A stretch of DNA of 64,000 bases from Sporobacter termitidis DSM 10068 (GCF_900130065.1 NZ_FQXV01000009.1:124001-188000); one strand, 5' to 3'; shown: positions 8,761-16,720, counted from the first letter of the stretch. Notes: a model not told the origin generated them from the sequence alone. Translations and numbers: made by a program.

Positions 8761-8790
8761 ATTATATAATATGCCGCGCGGCTGTGTCAA
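8761..8790 (-). promoter_or_regulatory. Promoter and long leader of the rpmH operon
   Basis: Read on the - strand, TTGACA (8790-8785) and TATAAT (8766-8761) are 18 bases apart. The start site near 8754 leaves a leader of about 155 bases before rpmH. The leader can form at least two small hairpins, ATGTCC/GGACAT and GTATTGC/GCAATAC, so some leader-based control is possible. Confidence 0.8.
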
Positions 8791-8824
8791 CAAGAAATAA
8801 GCGCGCTTTGTACGCTTTGTACGA

Positions 8825-10048
8825 TCAGGCTAGTTCCGCCTGCCGCGGCTTTCGCAGTATCGAATATTGGGGCGCGATCCCGGGCAGGCGCATCCGCAGC
8901 GTCATCATCGGATGCGGGGCCGCGGTGATCTCGAGCCCTTCCGCGTCAAGCATGGGTCCGGCCGTAAATGTTTCCGGCACGCCGCCGGGCGTTAAAAGCT
9001 CCAGCGTGTCGCCGGCAAAAAACCTGTTTCGCTGGGTCAGCACGGCGTTCCCCTCGCCGTCGCAGCTTTCGACCACGGCGGCGACATCGCAGTCGGAAAA
9101 ATACATGGAATCCTTATAGTATTGCCCCGGGCCTTCCCGGCCGAAATAAAAGCCGGTGGAGTATTCCCGGTGGCTGACCTTGTTCACTTCCTCCGACCAG
9201 ACACGCGGGAGGGCAATGCCCTGAAGGGCGGCGTCCAGCGCGTGCCTGTAGGCATTCGTGACGGCGGCGGCGTAATAGGCCGATTTCGTGCGCCCCTCGA
9301 TTTTGAGGCTGGTGACCCCGGCCTCGAGGAGCTCCGGCAGGTGGTCGATCATGCACAGGTCCCTGGAGTTGAAGACATACGTGCCGCCCTCCTCAGAGAT
9401 TTCCAGCCAGTCGTCCGGGCGTTTCTCCTCAATGAGGCGGTACTTCCACCGGCACGGCTGCGCGCACGCGCCGCTGTTGGCATCCCGCCCGGCCAGATAA
9501 TTCGACAGCAGGCACCGGCCGGAAAAGGCCACGCACATGCTGCCGTGGACAAAAGCCTCCAGCTCCAGCGCCGCCGGTGTTTTCGCGCGGATCTCGGCAA
9601 TTTCCTCAAGCGTCAGCTCCCGCGCCAGAACGACGCGGGACGCGCCCAGGTCGTAAAACGCCCTGGCGCTCTCGGCGTTCATAATGCCCGCCTGCGTGCT
9701 GATATGGATTTTCAGCTTCGGGGCGTATTTTTTTGCCAGCGTAAAAGCACCCAAGTCCGTGACAATAACGGCGTCGGCCCCCGCCGCCTGCAGGCGCTCG
9801 AAATATTGCGGCAGCGCGGCGATACCCTCGCCGCGCATCACGGTGTTGCACGTCACGTAAACCCGGACGCCCCGGCCGTGGCAGAGCGCCGCGGCCTTTT
9901 CCATGTCCTCGTCCGAAAAGTTCCCCGCCGCAGCCCGCATGCCGAAGCGCGGGCCTGCCAGATATACGGCGTCGGCGCCGTAGGTCAGCGCCACGTTAAG
10001 GCGCTCTATGTCCCCGGCGGGCGACAGCAGCTCCGGCTTATCCGCCAT
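8825..10048 (-). CDS. Peptidase U32 family protein, likely TrhP-type tRNA hydroxylation factor
   Basis: This 407-residue protein belongs to the U32 family. It starts with the family hallmark ELLSPAGDIERLNVALTYGA and contains EAFVHGSMCVAFSGRC followed by further cysteines in SGACAQPCRW, the expected metal-cluster ligands. Members such as TrhP (YegQ, and B. subtilis YrrN/YrrO) are needed for 5-hydroxyuridine at tRNA position 34, using prephenate; others were named collagenases. The gene directly follows mltG, as yrrN and yrrO follow yrrL/mltG in Bacillus, which favours the tRNA role. The methyltransferase gene yrrM (trmR) is missing. The ATG at 10048 overlaps the mltG end by 11 bases. Confidence 0.85.
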   Translation of the reverse strand: MADKPELLSPAGDIERLNVALTYGADAVYLAGPRFGMRAAAGNFSDEDMEKAAALCHGRGVRVYVTCNTVMRGEGIAALPQYFERLQAAGADAVIVTDLGAFTLAKKYAPKLKIHISTQAGIMNAESARAFYDLGASRVVLARELTLEEIAEIRAKTPAALELEAFVHGSMCVAFSGRCLLSNYLAGRDANSGACAQPCRWKYRLIEEKRPDDWLEISEEGGTYVFNSRDLCMIDHLPELLEAGVTSLKIEGRTKSAYYAAAVTNAYRHALDAALQGIALPRVWSEEVNKVSHREYSTGFYFGREGPGQYYKDSMYFSDCDVAAVVESCDGEGNAVLTQRNRFFAGDTLELLTPGGVPETFTAGPMLDAEGLEITAAPHPMMTLRMRLPGIAPQYSILRKPRQAELA

Positions 10049-11420
10049 ACTTGTCGCTCTTGATAAAGGCTTCAAACGAGGCCCTGTCCTTGAAGAAGTT
10101 GTGGGCCCTGTCCTTGTTGAGCGCGTAATAGTAATACTTTGTCGACGCTGGGTAGAGCGCGGCCTTGATGGAGGCGATGCCGGGGTTGGCGATCGGTCCG
10201 GCCGGCAGGCCCTTCACCTTGTACGTGTTGTACGGGCTGTCGACGTCGGTGGAAAACGCCTCCTGGGTATCCGCGATGGCGTAAATGATGGTGGCGTCGA
10301 TCTGCAGGTACGGGAAGCTCTTGCTGTTGTTCAGCCTGTTGTAGATGACGGAGGCGATCGTGGCGCGCTCTTCGTCGTTGCCGGCCTCCTTCTCGATCAT
10401 TGAGGCGACCGTGAGGATATCGCGGACGGAATAGCCCATGTCCTTGGCCTTGGTAAGATACTCCGCTTTGAATTTTGACTTGAAGTTGCTGAGCATCTTA
10501 TCTATCGCGCCCGTGGGAGAATTCCCGACGTAGAACGTATACGTGTCCGGGAAGAGGAAGCCCTCCAGCCGGTGCTTGTCGCCGAGCGTGGACTTGTCGA
10601 GGAAATCATAATTAAAGTCGTAGTTTGTCACCGTATCCCACAGCTCGTCCTCCTTACAGACGTTATTGACCGTCAGCAGCTCGATGATCTGCTTTACCGT
10701 ATTACCCTCGGGGATCGTCACGGTAACCTCGACGCGCTTGCCGCCGCGGGCGGACATGCCGTTGACGAGCGCGCGGTAGTCGTAGTTTTTGTTCAGCACG
10801 TAGGTTCCCGGCGTCAGCTTCTCGGACGCGTGCGAAAAATCGGCATAAAGCTTGAACAGGAATTTGTATTTGATCAGCCCGTCCTGATACAGGGTGTCGG
10901 TGACACCGGCCACCGTATAATCCTGCGGCACGGTCACCTGCACCTGCACGTCCTCGTTGCCGAGGCCCAGGACGTCCGTGGCCGCCAGCCACAAGAGGGA
11001 CGCCAGCAGCAGGCAGACGCAGATAATGAATACAGCGTAAAGGACGCCGCCGAGACAGCCCGTCCTTTTTTCTCTTCTTTGGCGCAAGGGTCTGTTATCA
11101 GGCACGTCTCTATACTCCCCGTCAAAATCAAAAGTTACATCGAAATCATCGTCTTTATCGCTTTTCCGGCGGTCTCTTGCCGGAGGGCCGCCGGCTTTGC
11201 CCGTGTTCTTTGAAGCAGGAACCTCCGGCGGGATAAGATCATAATTATAAAAGCGGGAGCTGTCATCAGCATCCTCCGGAACCCCGTCGTTCCTTTGCCC
11301 GGCTGCCGCCGGCGGCTCGTCCGGATTCTCCGGCTGGGATGACCCCTGCAGGATATTCATCAGCTCGTCGTTATAGTCGTCTCCAAGGAGCTCCTTCCAG
11401 TAATCCGAATTTTCAGTCAT
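10038..11420 (-). CDS. mltG: Endolytic murein transglycosylase MltG
   Basis: This 460-residue protein is MltG (YceG-like), which cuts nascent glycan strands at the membrane and sets their length. A long charged, disordered cytoplasmic part (about 1-120) precedes one membrane helix at about 122-147. The extracellular part has a LysM-like region and the catalytic domain, with Glu343 in SMIEKEAGNDEERATIASV as the presumed catalytic residue. The ATG at 11420 is six bases after GGGAGTG, which is better than the upstream codon at 11453. The cytoplasmic extension is longer than in E. coli, as is common in Firmicutes. Confidence 0.92.
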   Translation of the reverse strand: MTENSDYWKELLGDDYNDELMNILQGSSQPENPDEPPAAAGQRNDGVPEDADDSSRFYNYDLIPPEVPASKNTGKAGGPPARDRRKSDKDDDFDVTFDFDGEYRDVPDNRPLRQRREKRTGCLGGVLYAVFIICVCLLLASLLWLAATDVLGLGNEDVQVQVTVPQDYTVAGVTDTLYQDGLIKYKFLFKLYADFSHASEKLTPGTYVLNKNYDYRALVNGMSARGGKRVEVTVTIPEGNTVKQIIELLTVNNVCKEDELWDTVTNYDFNYDFLDKSTLGDKHRLEGFLFPDTYTFYVGNSPTGAIDKMLSNFKSKFKAEYLTKAKDMGYSVRDILTVASMIEKEAGNDEERATIASVIYNRLNNSKSFPYLQIDATIIYAIADTQEAFSTDVDSPYNTYKVKGLPAGPIANPGIASIKAALYPASTKYYYYALNKDRAHNFFKDRASFEAFIKSDKYGG

Positions 11421-11658
11421 TCGTTTCACTCCCAAATTTACATCAAATATCAAGTCGTTAAAAAAATCAGGTCGTTAAATTGAGGGTCTATTAACAAGTA
11501 ACCCCGACAGCGGGGGCTGCATAGAATATCGCAGACGGCAGCCAAAAGAAACATAACCGTCCCGACGAATGAAAAACCCTTATCAGCTTACTGCGCGTGA
11601 TAAGCGTGACCTACATTTCAATTAAGCCGGCGCGCAGCGGCAGAATGGAGTCAATGAT

Positions 11659-11781
11659 ATGTTTAATTTTGGAAATAATTCCTGTTGCTGGATCATCATC
11701 ATCCTGCTTATCCTGTGTTGCTGCTGCGGCGGCGGCGGTTTCGGTGGTTGCGGCTTCGAGAACAGAGACAAGTGCTGCTGA
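11659..11781 (+). CDS. Cys/Gly-rich 40-residue membrane peptide (often named chorion class high-cysteine protein)
   Basis: This tiny protein begins MFNFGNNSCC and has a hydrophobic segment of repeated Ile and Leu (about residues 11-19). A run of four Cys and four Gly residues follows, and the end is Cys-Cys. Eight of 40 residues are cysteine. An ATG with GGAG eight bases upstream and a terminator after a leader-free 3' region support expression. Similar short proteins occur in Clostridia genomes under the odd label chorion class high-cysteine HCB protein 13. The role is unknown; the compact membrane-Cys layout resembles small spore or metal-binding peptides. It stands alone between two genes of opposite strand. 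Confidence 0.7.
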   Translation: MFNFGNNSCCWIIIILLILCCCCGGGGFGGCGFENRDKCC

Positions 11782-11872
11782 AATTGACAAACGAGGCTAC
11801 ATACCGATAAAGCCAGGATATAAACAAGATGCGGGCGGAATTATCCCCTTCATCAGGTCATTAAATCTTTAC

Positions 11873-11906
11873 GCGAGGCTCCTTAACGGAGTCTCGCTTC
11901 CTTTTC
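11873..11906 (+). terminator. Terminator after the Cys-rich peptide gene
   Basis: A 10-bp stem with one G-T pair (GCGAGGCTCC at 11873-11882, GGAGTCTCGC at 11888-11897) and a 5-base loop is followed by TTCCTTTTC. The stem overlaps the 3' end of the convergent cyclo-ligase gene. Confidence 0.75.
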
Positions 11907-12443
11907 AGTCACCACGCACCGGACGGCCACGTCGTGCGCTTCCCGCGGCACCGCATCCATAAGCAGGCGCTCCCTGGCGATGCCGGCCGTAAAGGCCTTT
12001 GTTTTCAGGAGGAACCTGTCATAATAGCCGCCGCCGTATCCCAAGCGGTAGCCTTCCCTGTCGTAGGCCAGCGCCGGTACGATGATAAAATCGAGCGCTT
12101 CCGGTGCGACGACCTGTGTGGAGCCGAGCGGCTCCAGCAGCTGATAGGACGACAGGGACAGCTCCTCTGTGCTTGCGATGGCCCGGGCGTCCATGACGCC
12201 GCATTTGGCGCAGACGGGCAGCGCGACGGTTTTGTGCTGCCCGAGGGCGTATTCCACAAGCCTGCGGGTATCCGGCTCGCGCCCCATGCTGTAAAACGTA
12301 AAGATCGTTTTGGCCTTTTGAAATTCCGGCAGCTTTGTAAGATTGTCAAAAATACCGCGGTCGCTCTCGGCGATGTAATCGTCCGGCAGTTCCTCAATCT
12401 TCTTCATGACCTGCTTGCGCAGCGCCGTTTTTTCAGCCTTCAT
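11883..12443 (-). CDS. 5-formyltetrahydrofolate cyclo-ligase
   Basis: This 186-residue protein matches 5,10-methenyltetrahydrofolate synthetase, which uses ATP to turn 5-formyl-THF into 5,10-methenyl-THF and so recycles an inhibitory folate. An N-terminal Lys/Arg-rich helix, the substrate loop FYSMGREPDT, and the strongly conserved RLGYGGGYYDRFL loop are all present, and the length is typical. It lies 5 bases downstream of tmk on the same strand and is likely the last gene of a tagA-tmk-cyclo-ligase operon. Confidence 0.92.
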   Translation of the reverse strand: MKAEKTALRKQVMKKIEELPDDYIAESDRGIFDNLTKLPEFQKAKTIFTFYSMGREPDTRRLVEYALGQHKTVALPVCAKCGVMDARAIASTEELSLSSYQLLEPLGSTQVVAPEALDFIIVPALAYDREGYRLGYGGGYYDRFLLKTKAFTAGIARERLLMDAVPREAHDVAVRCVVTEKEARLR

Positions 12444-12448
12444 GGTTT

Positions 12449-13111
12449 TTACTCCGTTTGCGTTAAAATTTGATAGATCTCCTCGTGGATGTCCTGCTCG
12501 GTCCGGGGCACGCCGCCCTTAAGGCAGCTGATCCTGCGCCAGCCGTAGAAATCGGCGGCCTGCGCCCCGCAGCGCCAGCACTCCTTCAGGTACGCCTCGT
12601 CCCGCTCGTGGATGTCGGACGCCGCGCCCGTTAAGGCCTGCCGGGTTTTGATCCGCTTCAGGGCCTCCTCGGCAGGGATATCCATATAAATGACGATATC
12701 GGGCCGCGGGAGTTCCATCAGGCGAAACTCAAAGTCGTAAAGCCACCGGAAAAAGTCCGGCCGCTGCCGCTCGGGCAGCTTCGATCCCTGATGCAGGGCG
12801 TTCGACGTGGTATAGCGGTCTGTCAGAATAACGCCGCCGGCGCGGTGAAAATCCCGCCAGACCTTGACGAAGGATGCGAATCTGTCCACGGCGAAAAAGG
12901 TCGACGCCGCGTAAGCGTTGACGTCCTCCGGATTTTCGCCGAACTCGCCGCCCAGATACATGCGTATGAGGGCCGAGGACGGCTCCTTGTACTGGGGGAA
13001 TGTCAGGCGCATCAGCGGAACGCCGTCGTTTTCAAAACGGGCGCAGATACGGGCAAACTGTGTCGACTTCCCGCTGCCGTCGATGCCCTCAAAAACAATA
13101 AGCCTCCCCAT
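12449..13111 (-). CDS. tmk: Thymidylate kinase
   Basis: This 220-residue kinase phosphorylates dTMP to dTDP. It has the P-loop GIDGSGKST near residue 10, the substrate motif TDRYTTSNALHQGSK, and a lid segment near RQALTGAASDIHERD. The ATG at 13111 is chosen because the family starts with MGRLIVFEG and a GGGG-type ribosome binding site lies about 8 bases upstream. A longer frame to 13366 runs into the preceding gene and is rejected. The start is 2 bases from the stop of the glycosyltransferase gene, so coupling is likely. Confidence 0.92.
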   Translation of the reverse strand: MGRLIVFEGIDGSGKSTQFARICARFENDGVPLMRLTFPQYKEPSSALIRMYLGGEFGENPEDVNAYAASTFFAVDRFASFVKVWRDFHRAGGVILTDRYTTSNALHQGSKLPERQRPDFFRWLYDFEFRLMELPRPDIVIYMDIPAEEALKRIKTRQALTGAASDIHERDEAYLKECWRCGAQAADFYGWRRISCLKGGVPRTEQDIHEEIYQILTQTE

Positions 13112-13113
13112 CG

Positions 13114-13836
13114 TCAATTCCCCTTGAGCCGCTGTCCGGCCACCGCGAAAATAAACAGGGGCAGCTTTATCATCCGGCGCCATCTCCAGGGTTCTTTTTT
13201 GAGCCGGTGGAGCCATTCCAGATGGAGTCTCTGCCAGGATTCCGGTGCGCGCTCGGCCGTGCCGGCGAAAACGTCCAGCGCGCCGCCGAGGCCCGCCATC
13301 AGGCGGACGTTCAGCCGTGTGGCGTTTGCCGCCATCCAGCGCTCCTGCTTCGGCGCGCCGAGGCATACGAGGAGCAAATCGGGCTTTGAAGCGTTGATTT
13401 TTTCTATGACCGGGCCGTCGTCCTTAAAATAACCGTCCGCCGTCCCGGCGACGACAAGGCCGGGGTATTTATTCTGAAGCTTTTTGGCGGCCATGGACGC
13501 CACGCCCGGCTTGGCGCCCAGGAGATAGACGCTCTTCCCTGTCCCGGCCATTCTTTCCAGGAGCTTTTCGGCGAAATCGATCCCGGCGATTTTCCCTTTC
13601 AGCGGCCGCCCGAGGATTTTCGCGCCGTAGACGACGCCGATCCCGTCCGGCAGCACGAGCGCGGCGCGGCCGACGATCTCTTTGAGCTCCGGATCGTCCC
13701 GGCAAAGCCAGACGATTTCCGGGTTCGGCGTGACAATATAGGCGGGCGTGCCGCTCTCCAGGAGCACTGCCGCCCTGCCGACCGCCTCATCCATTGTCAG
13801 GTCGTCAAAGCCGACGCCCAAAACATCCGTCCTCAT
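13114..13836 (-). CDS. tagA: WecG/TagA/CpsF family glycosyltransferase (GT26)
   Basis: This 240-residue protein belongs to GT26. In Gram-positives TagA adds ManNAc to undecaprenyl-PP-GlcNAc, the second step of wall teichoic acid linkage-unit synthesis, at the inner face of the membrane. Thr36 in VTPNPE and Asp64 in LPDGIGVVY match the residues considered catalytic in TagA, and LVCLGAPKQERWM is also characteristic. The basic, aromatic C terminus (EPWRWRRMIKLPLF) fits the membrane-binding appendage. The ATG at 13836 has GGGGA 8 bases upstream; the codon at 13866 has no site. No other teichoic acid genes are adjacent, so the sugar specificity is an inference. Confidence 0.87.
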   Translation of the reverse strand: MRTDVLGVGFDDLTMDEAVGRAAVLLESGTPAYIVTPNPEIVWLCRDDPELKEIVGRAALVLPDGIGVVYGAKILGRPLKGKIAGIDFAEKLLERMAGTGKSVYLLGAKPGVASMAAKKLQNKYPGLVVAGTADGYFKDDGPVIEKINASKPDLLLVCLGAPKQERWMAANATRLNVRLMAGLGGALDVFAGTAERAPESWQRLHLEWLHRLKKEPWRWRRMIKLPLFIFAVAGQRLKGN

Positions 13837-13970
13837 ATCTGCATCCCCGTTCGTCTGGAAAACCATTTATTAACATATGCACCGTGACATGTCAGATTAT
13901 TCTACCATACGCCCCCCTGCTTGTCCAGTGCCGCGCGGGCTGGGAGCCGGCGCGGCGGCGGAAATTTGTG

Positions 13971-13999
13971 TTGACACGGCATCGCGCATATGCTATCTT
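13971..13999 (+). promoter_or_regulatory. Promoter of the T-box leader
   Basis: TTGACA at 13971-13976 and TATCTT at 13994-13999 have a 17-base spacer. The predicted start near 14006 gives a leader of about 380 bases before the coding region at 14389. The stretch 13866-13970 ahead of it holds nothing else that I can recognise. Confidence 0.75.
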
Positions 14000-14005
14000 A
14001 GACAT

Positions 14006-14301
14006 AATAGCATCAAAGGCTGTGACGAAGACGGCTGAGATGTCCTCCTTACAGAGAGCCGGCGGGCGGTGGAAGCCGGCACGAGGAAATCTCACAAACC
14101 CATCACTTCCGAGCCGGGGCTCGAAACGCCGCATGTACCGTAGGTACACGGCCAGTAGACGCCTCCCGTATGGCTGCGTTAAAGCCGAGGGCTTGATAGA
14201 GTCCGGTAAAGAGTGGCTGCGGAGTGAAGGCTCCGGAGCAAGTTGAGTGGTACCGCGGATCATATCCGTCTCAAGGGAAAGTTTCCTTGAGGCGGATTTT
14301 T
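14006..14301 (+). ncRNA. T-box riboswitch leader, specifier best read as AUC (Ile)
   Basis: The leader has the T-box core GAGTGGTACCGCGG at 14245-14258 and a terminator with the stem CCGTCTCAAGG (14266-14276) / CCTTGAGGCGG (14285-14295) followed by ATTTTT. The core can instead pair TTGAG with CTCAA to form the antiterminator. Stem I is also clear. Its apical loop GGGCGGTGGAA is closed by GCCGGC/GCCGGC (14058-14063 with 14075-14080), and TGAGAT (14036-14041) pairs with ATCTCA (14089-14094). GAAG (14027-14030) pairs with CTTC (14106-14109), and a TGTGA / GA kink-turn lies at the base. By alignment with glyQS, the codon just before the A next to that lower helix is ATC at 14102-14104. CCC at 14099-14101 is the alternative. 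The RNA turns on transcription when the matching tRNA is uncharged. Confidence 0.9.
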
Positions 14302-14388
14302 GCATTTCAGGCTAAAAACGCCCCGCCGCTGACCGGCGAAACAGGCGGGGACGAAAAAATATTGGCGCCGGGGAAAAGGACGGACAAT

Positions 14389-16662
14389 ATGGCTCCGAAC
14401 GAACAAATGTCAATCATGCTGATGGATGTTGCCGCGCGCATCCGGGAGCTTCGCGAGATCATCGGGCTCGGCACGGAAGAAATGGCGGCAAAAACGGACC
14501 TGACTCCGGACGTCTATGTCAAATACGAGTCGGGCCTTGTGGATCTGCCCTTCACCTTCATCCACAAGTGCGCGCTCGTTTTCGGCGTGGAGCTGACGGA
14601 GCTTTTGGAAGGCAGCAGCGCGCACCTGTCGTCCTATACAGTCACGCGGCGGGGGAAGGGCCGGATGACGGCCCAGGAGCCGGGTATCGATATAAAAGAC
14701 CTGGCCCCGCTCTTCCGCCACAAAATCGTCGAGCCCTTCTGGGTGACGTACGCGTATTCCGAAGAGCAGCAGAGCAAGCCCATCGCCCTGGTGGGCCACG
14801 CCGGCCAGGAATTTGACATCATCCTCAGCGGCAGCCTGAAGGTCCAGATCGGCGAGCACACGGAGATTTTAAACGAGGGCGACAGTATTTATTACAACAG
14901 CACCACGCCCCACGGCATGATCGCCGTCGGCGGCAGGGACTGCGTCTTTTGCGCCGTCGTCATCCCCGGAGAGCCGGCGGCGGAAGAAAAAACGGCCGCG
15001 GCGGCAATCGAGCCGGCCGTTAAGCAAAGGCCGCTCATCTACGAGGAATTTGTCGAAACCGTAGAGGACGGCCGCGGGGTGCTGCAGTCGATCTTCTTTA
15101 AAAACGAGGACCGCTTCAACTTCGCGTTTGACGTGGTCGACGCCATTGCCGCGAAAGCGCCCGGCAAGCTCGCCATGCTGCATCTTGACCGGGAGAAGGT
15201 CGAGCGCCGTTTCACCTTTGAGGATATGAGCCGGCTCTCCTCCAGGGCCGCCAACTATTTCTGCTCCCTGGGCGTCAAAAAGGGTGACCGCGTCATGCTC
15301 GTGCTGCGGCGCAACTACCAGTTCTGGATCGCCATCATCGCCCTGCACAAGCTGGGCGCCATCGCCATCCCGGCAACGGACCAGCTGCTGCAGAAGGATT
15401 TCGAATACCGCTTCGGCAAGGCCGGCGTCAGCGCGATCGTCTGCACGGCGGACGGCGGGGCGGCGGAAGAGGCGGAGCTGGCAATCGCGAACTGCCCGTT
15501 CGTCGCCACAAAGATCATGGCCGGCGGCAGCCGCGAGGGCTGGCACGATTTTGACAGTGAGATTTCCATGTTCCGCGGCACGTATAACCGCACGGACGAC
15601 AGCGCCTGCGGCAGCGACCTGGCCGTGATGTTCTTCTCCTCCGGGACAACCGGATATCCGAAGCTGGCGGAGCACACGCACAAATATCCCCTGGGCCATT
15701 TCATCACGGCCAAATACTGGCACAACGTCGATCCCGACGGCATCCACCTGACGATCTCGGATACCGGCTGGGGCAAGGCGCTCTGGGGTAAGCTCTACGG
15801 GCAGTGGCTGTGTGAGGCCGCGATCTTCACCTACGACTTCGACCGCTTCGATTCACACGACATTCTGCCGATGTTTGCAAAATACAACATCACGACCTTC
15901 TGCGCCCCGCCGACGATGTACCGCTTCTTCATCAAGGAGGACCTGTCAAAATACGATCTCTCCTCGATTAAATACGCCACCACGGCCGGCGAAGCGCTCA
16001 ATCCGGAGGTGTTCCACCAATTTAAAAAGGCGACCGGGCTCACCATCATGGAGGGCTTCGGGCAGACGGAAACGACGCTGAGCATCGCCAATCTGGTGGG
16101 GTCCACGCCGAAAATCGGCTCGATGGGCAAGCCGAGCCCCCTGTACGACATGGACATCGTCGACCCCGACGGCAACCCCGTGGGCATCGGCGAGACGGGC
16201 GAGATCGTCATCCGCACCGGCAAGGGCATCCCCTGCGGCCTGTTCAACGGCTATTATGACGACGAGGAAAAGACGCAGGCCACCTGGCACGACGGTCTGT
16301 ATCACACCGGCGACACGGCTTGGCGGGACGAAGAGGGCTACTTCTGGTTCGTCGGGCGCATCGACGACGTGATCAAATCTTCCGGCTACCGCATCGGGCC
16401 GTTCGAAATCGAGAGCGTCATCATGGAGCTGCCCTACGTCCTGGAGTGCGCCGTCTCCCCGGCGCCCGACGAAGTCCGGGGCCAGGTGGTCAAGGCCAGC
16501 ATCGTGCTCACCAAGGGCACCGAGCCCACCGAGGACCTGAAAAAAGAGATCCAGGACTACGTCAAGACCCACACCGCCCCCTACAAATACCCCCGCATCA
16601 TCGTCTTCCGCGACACTCTGCCGAAAACGATCAGCGGAAAAATCCAGAGAAACAAGCTGTAA
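14389..16662 (+). CDS. XRE-cupin-AMP-dependent acyl-CoA ligase fusion
   Basis: This 757-residue protein joins three modules. Residues about 10-66 form an XRE helix-turn-helix (IRELREIIGLGTEEMAAKTD). Residues about 118-190 form a cupin (GHAGQEFDIILSGSLKVQIG, then GDSIYYNSTTPHG). From about 215 on there is an adenylate-forming acyl-CoA ligase with FSSGTTGYPK, the GFGQTETTLS motif, YHTGDTAWRDEEGYFWFVGR and the C-terminal catalytic Lys in PKTISGKIQRNKL. Ligases of this class activate a carboxylic acid to its CoA thioester. The ATG at 14389 has AAAGGA eight bases upstream; the frame from 14224 crosses the T-box and is not coding. Control by a T-box links it to amino acid supply. The substrate is unknown. 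Confidence 0.9.
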   Translation: MAPNEQMSIMLMDVAARIRELREIIGLGTEEMAAKTDLTPDVYVKYESGLVDLPFTFIHKCALVFGVELTELLEGSSAHLSSYTVTRRGKGRMTAQEPGIDIKDLAPLFRHKIVEPFWVTYAYSEEQQSKPIALVGHAGQEFDIILSGSLKVQIGEHTEILNEGDSIYYNSTTPHGMIAVGGRDCVFCAVVIPGEPAAEEKTAAAAIEPAVKQRPLIYEEFVETVEDGRGVLQSIFFKNEDRFNFAFDVVDAIAAKAPGKLAMLHLDREKVERRFTFEDMSRLSSRAANYFCSLGVKKGDRVMLVLRRNYQFWIAIIALHKLGAIAIPATDQLLQKDFEYRFGKAGVSAIVCTADGGAAEEAELAIANCPFVATKIMAGGSREGWHDFDSEISMFRGTYNRTDDSACGSDLAVMFFSSGTTGYPKLAEHTHKYPLGHFITAKYWHNVDPDGIHLTISDTGWGKALWGKLYGQWLCEAAIFTYDFDRFDSHDILPMFAKYNITTFCAPPTMYRFFIKEDLSKYDLSSIKYATTAGEALNPEVFHQFKKATGLTIMEGFGQTETTLSIANLVGSTPKIGSMGKPSPLYDMDIVDPDGNPVGIGETGEIVIRTGKGIPCGLFNGYYDDEEKTQATWHDGLYHTGDTAWRDEEGYFWFVGRIDDVIKSSGYRIGPFEIESVIMELPYVLECAVSPAPDEVRGQVVKASIVLTKGTEPTEDLKKEIQDYVKTHTAPYKYPRIIVFRDTLPKTISGKIQRNKL

Positions 16663-16689
16663 ACCGGCAGCGCCTCTTACCGGCAGCGC

Positions 16690-16720
16690 GCCCCCGTATC
16701 GCAGGATACGGGGGCTTTTT
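16690..16720 (+). terminator. Terminator of the T-box transcript
   Basis: An 11-bp perfect stem (GCCCCCGTATC at 16690-16700, GATACGGGGGC at 16705-16715) with a GCAG loop is followed directly by TTTTT. Confidence 0.93.

Noticed and set aside
12449-13366. 305-residue version of thymidylate kinase
   Set aside because: The extra N-terminal part overlaps the glycosyltransferase gene and has no similarity to the family; the P-loop start at 13111 is standard.
14224-14388. N-terminal extension of the acyl-CoA ligase frame
   Set aside because: It runs through the T-box core and terminator, which are RNA elements. The ATG at 14389 has a proper ribosome binding site.
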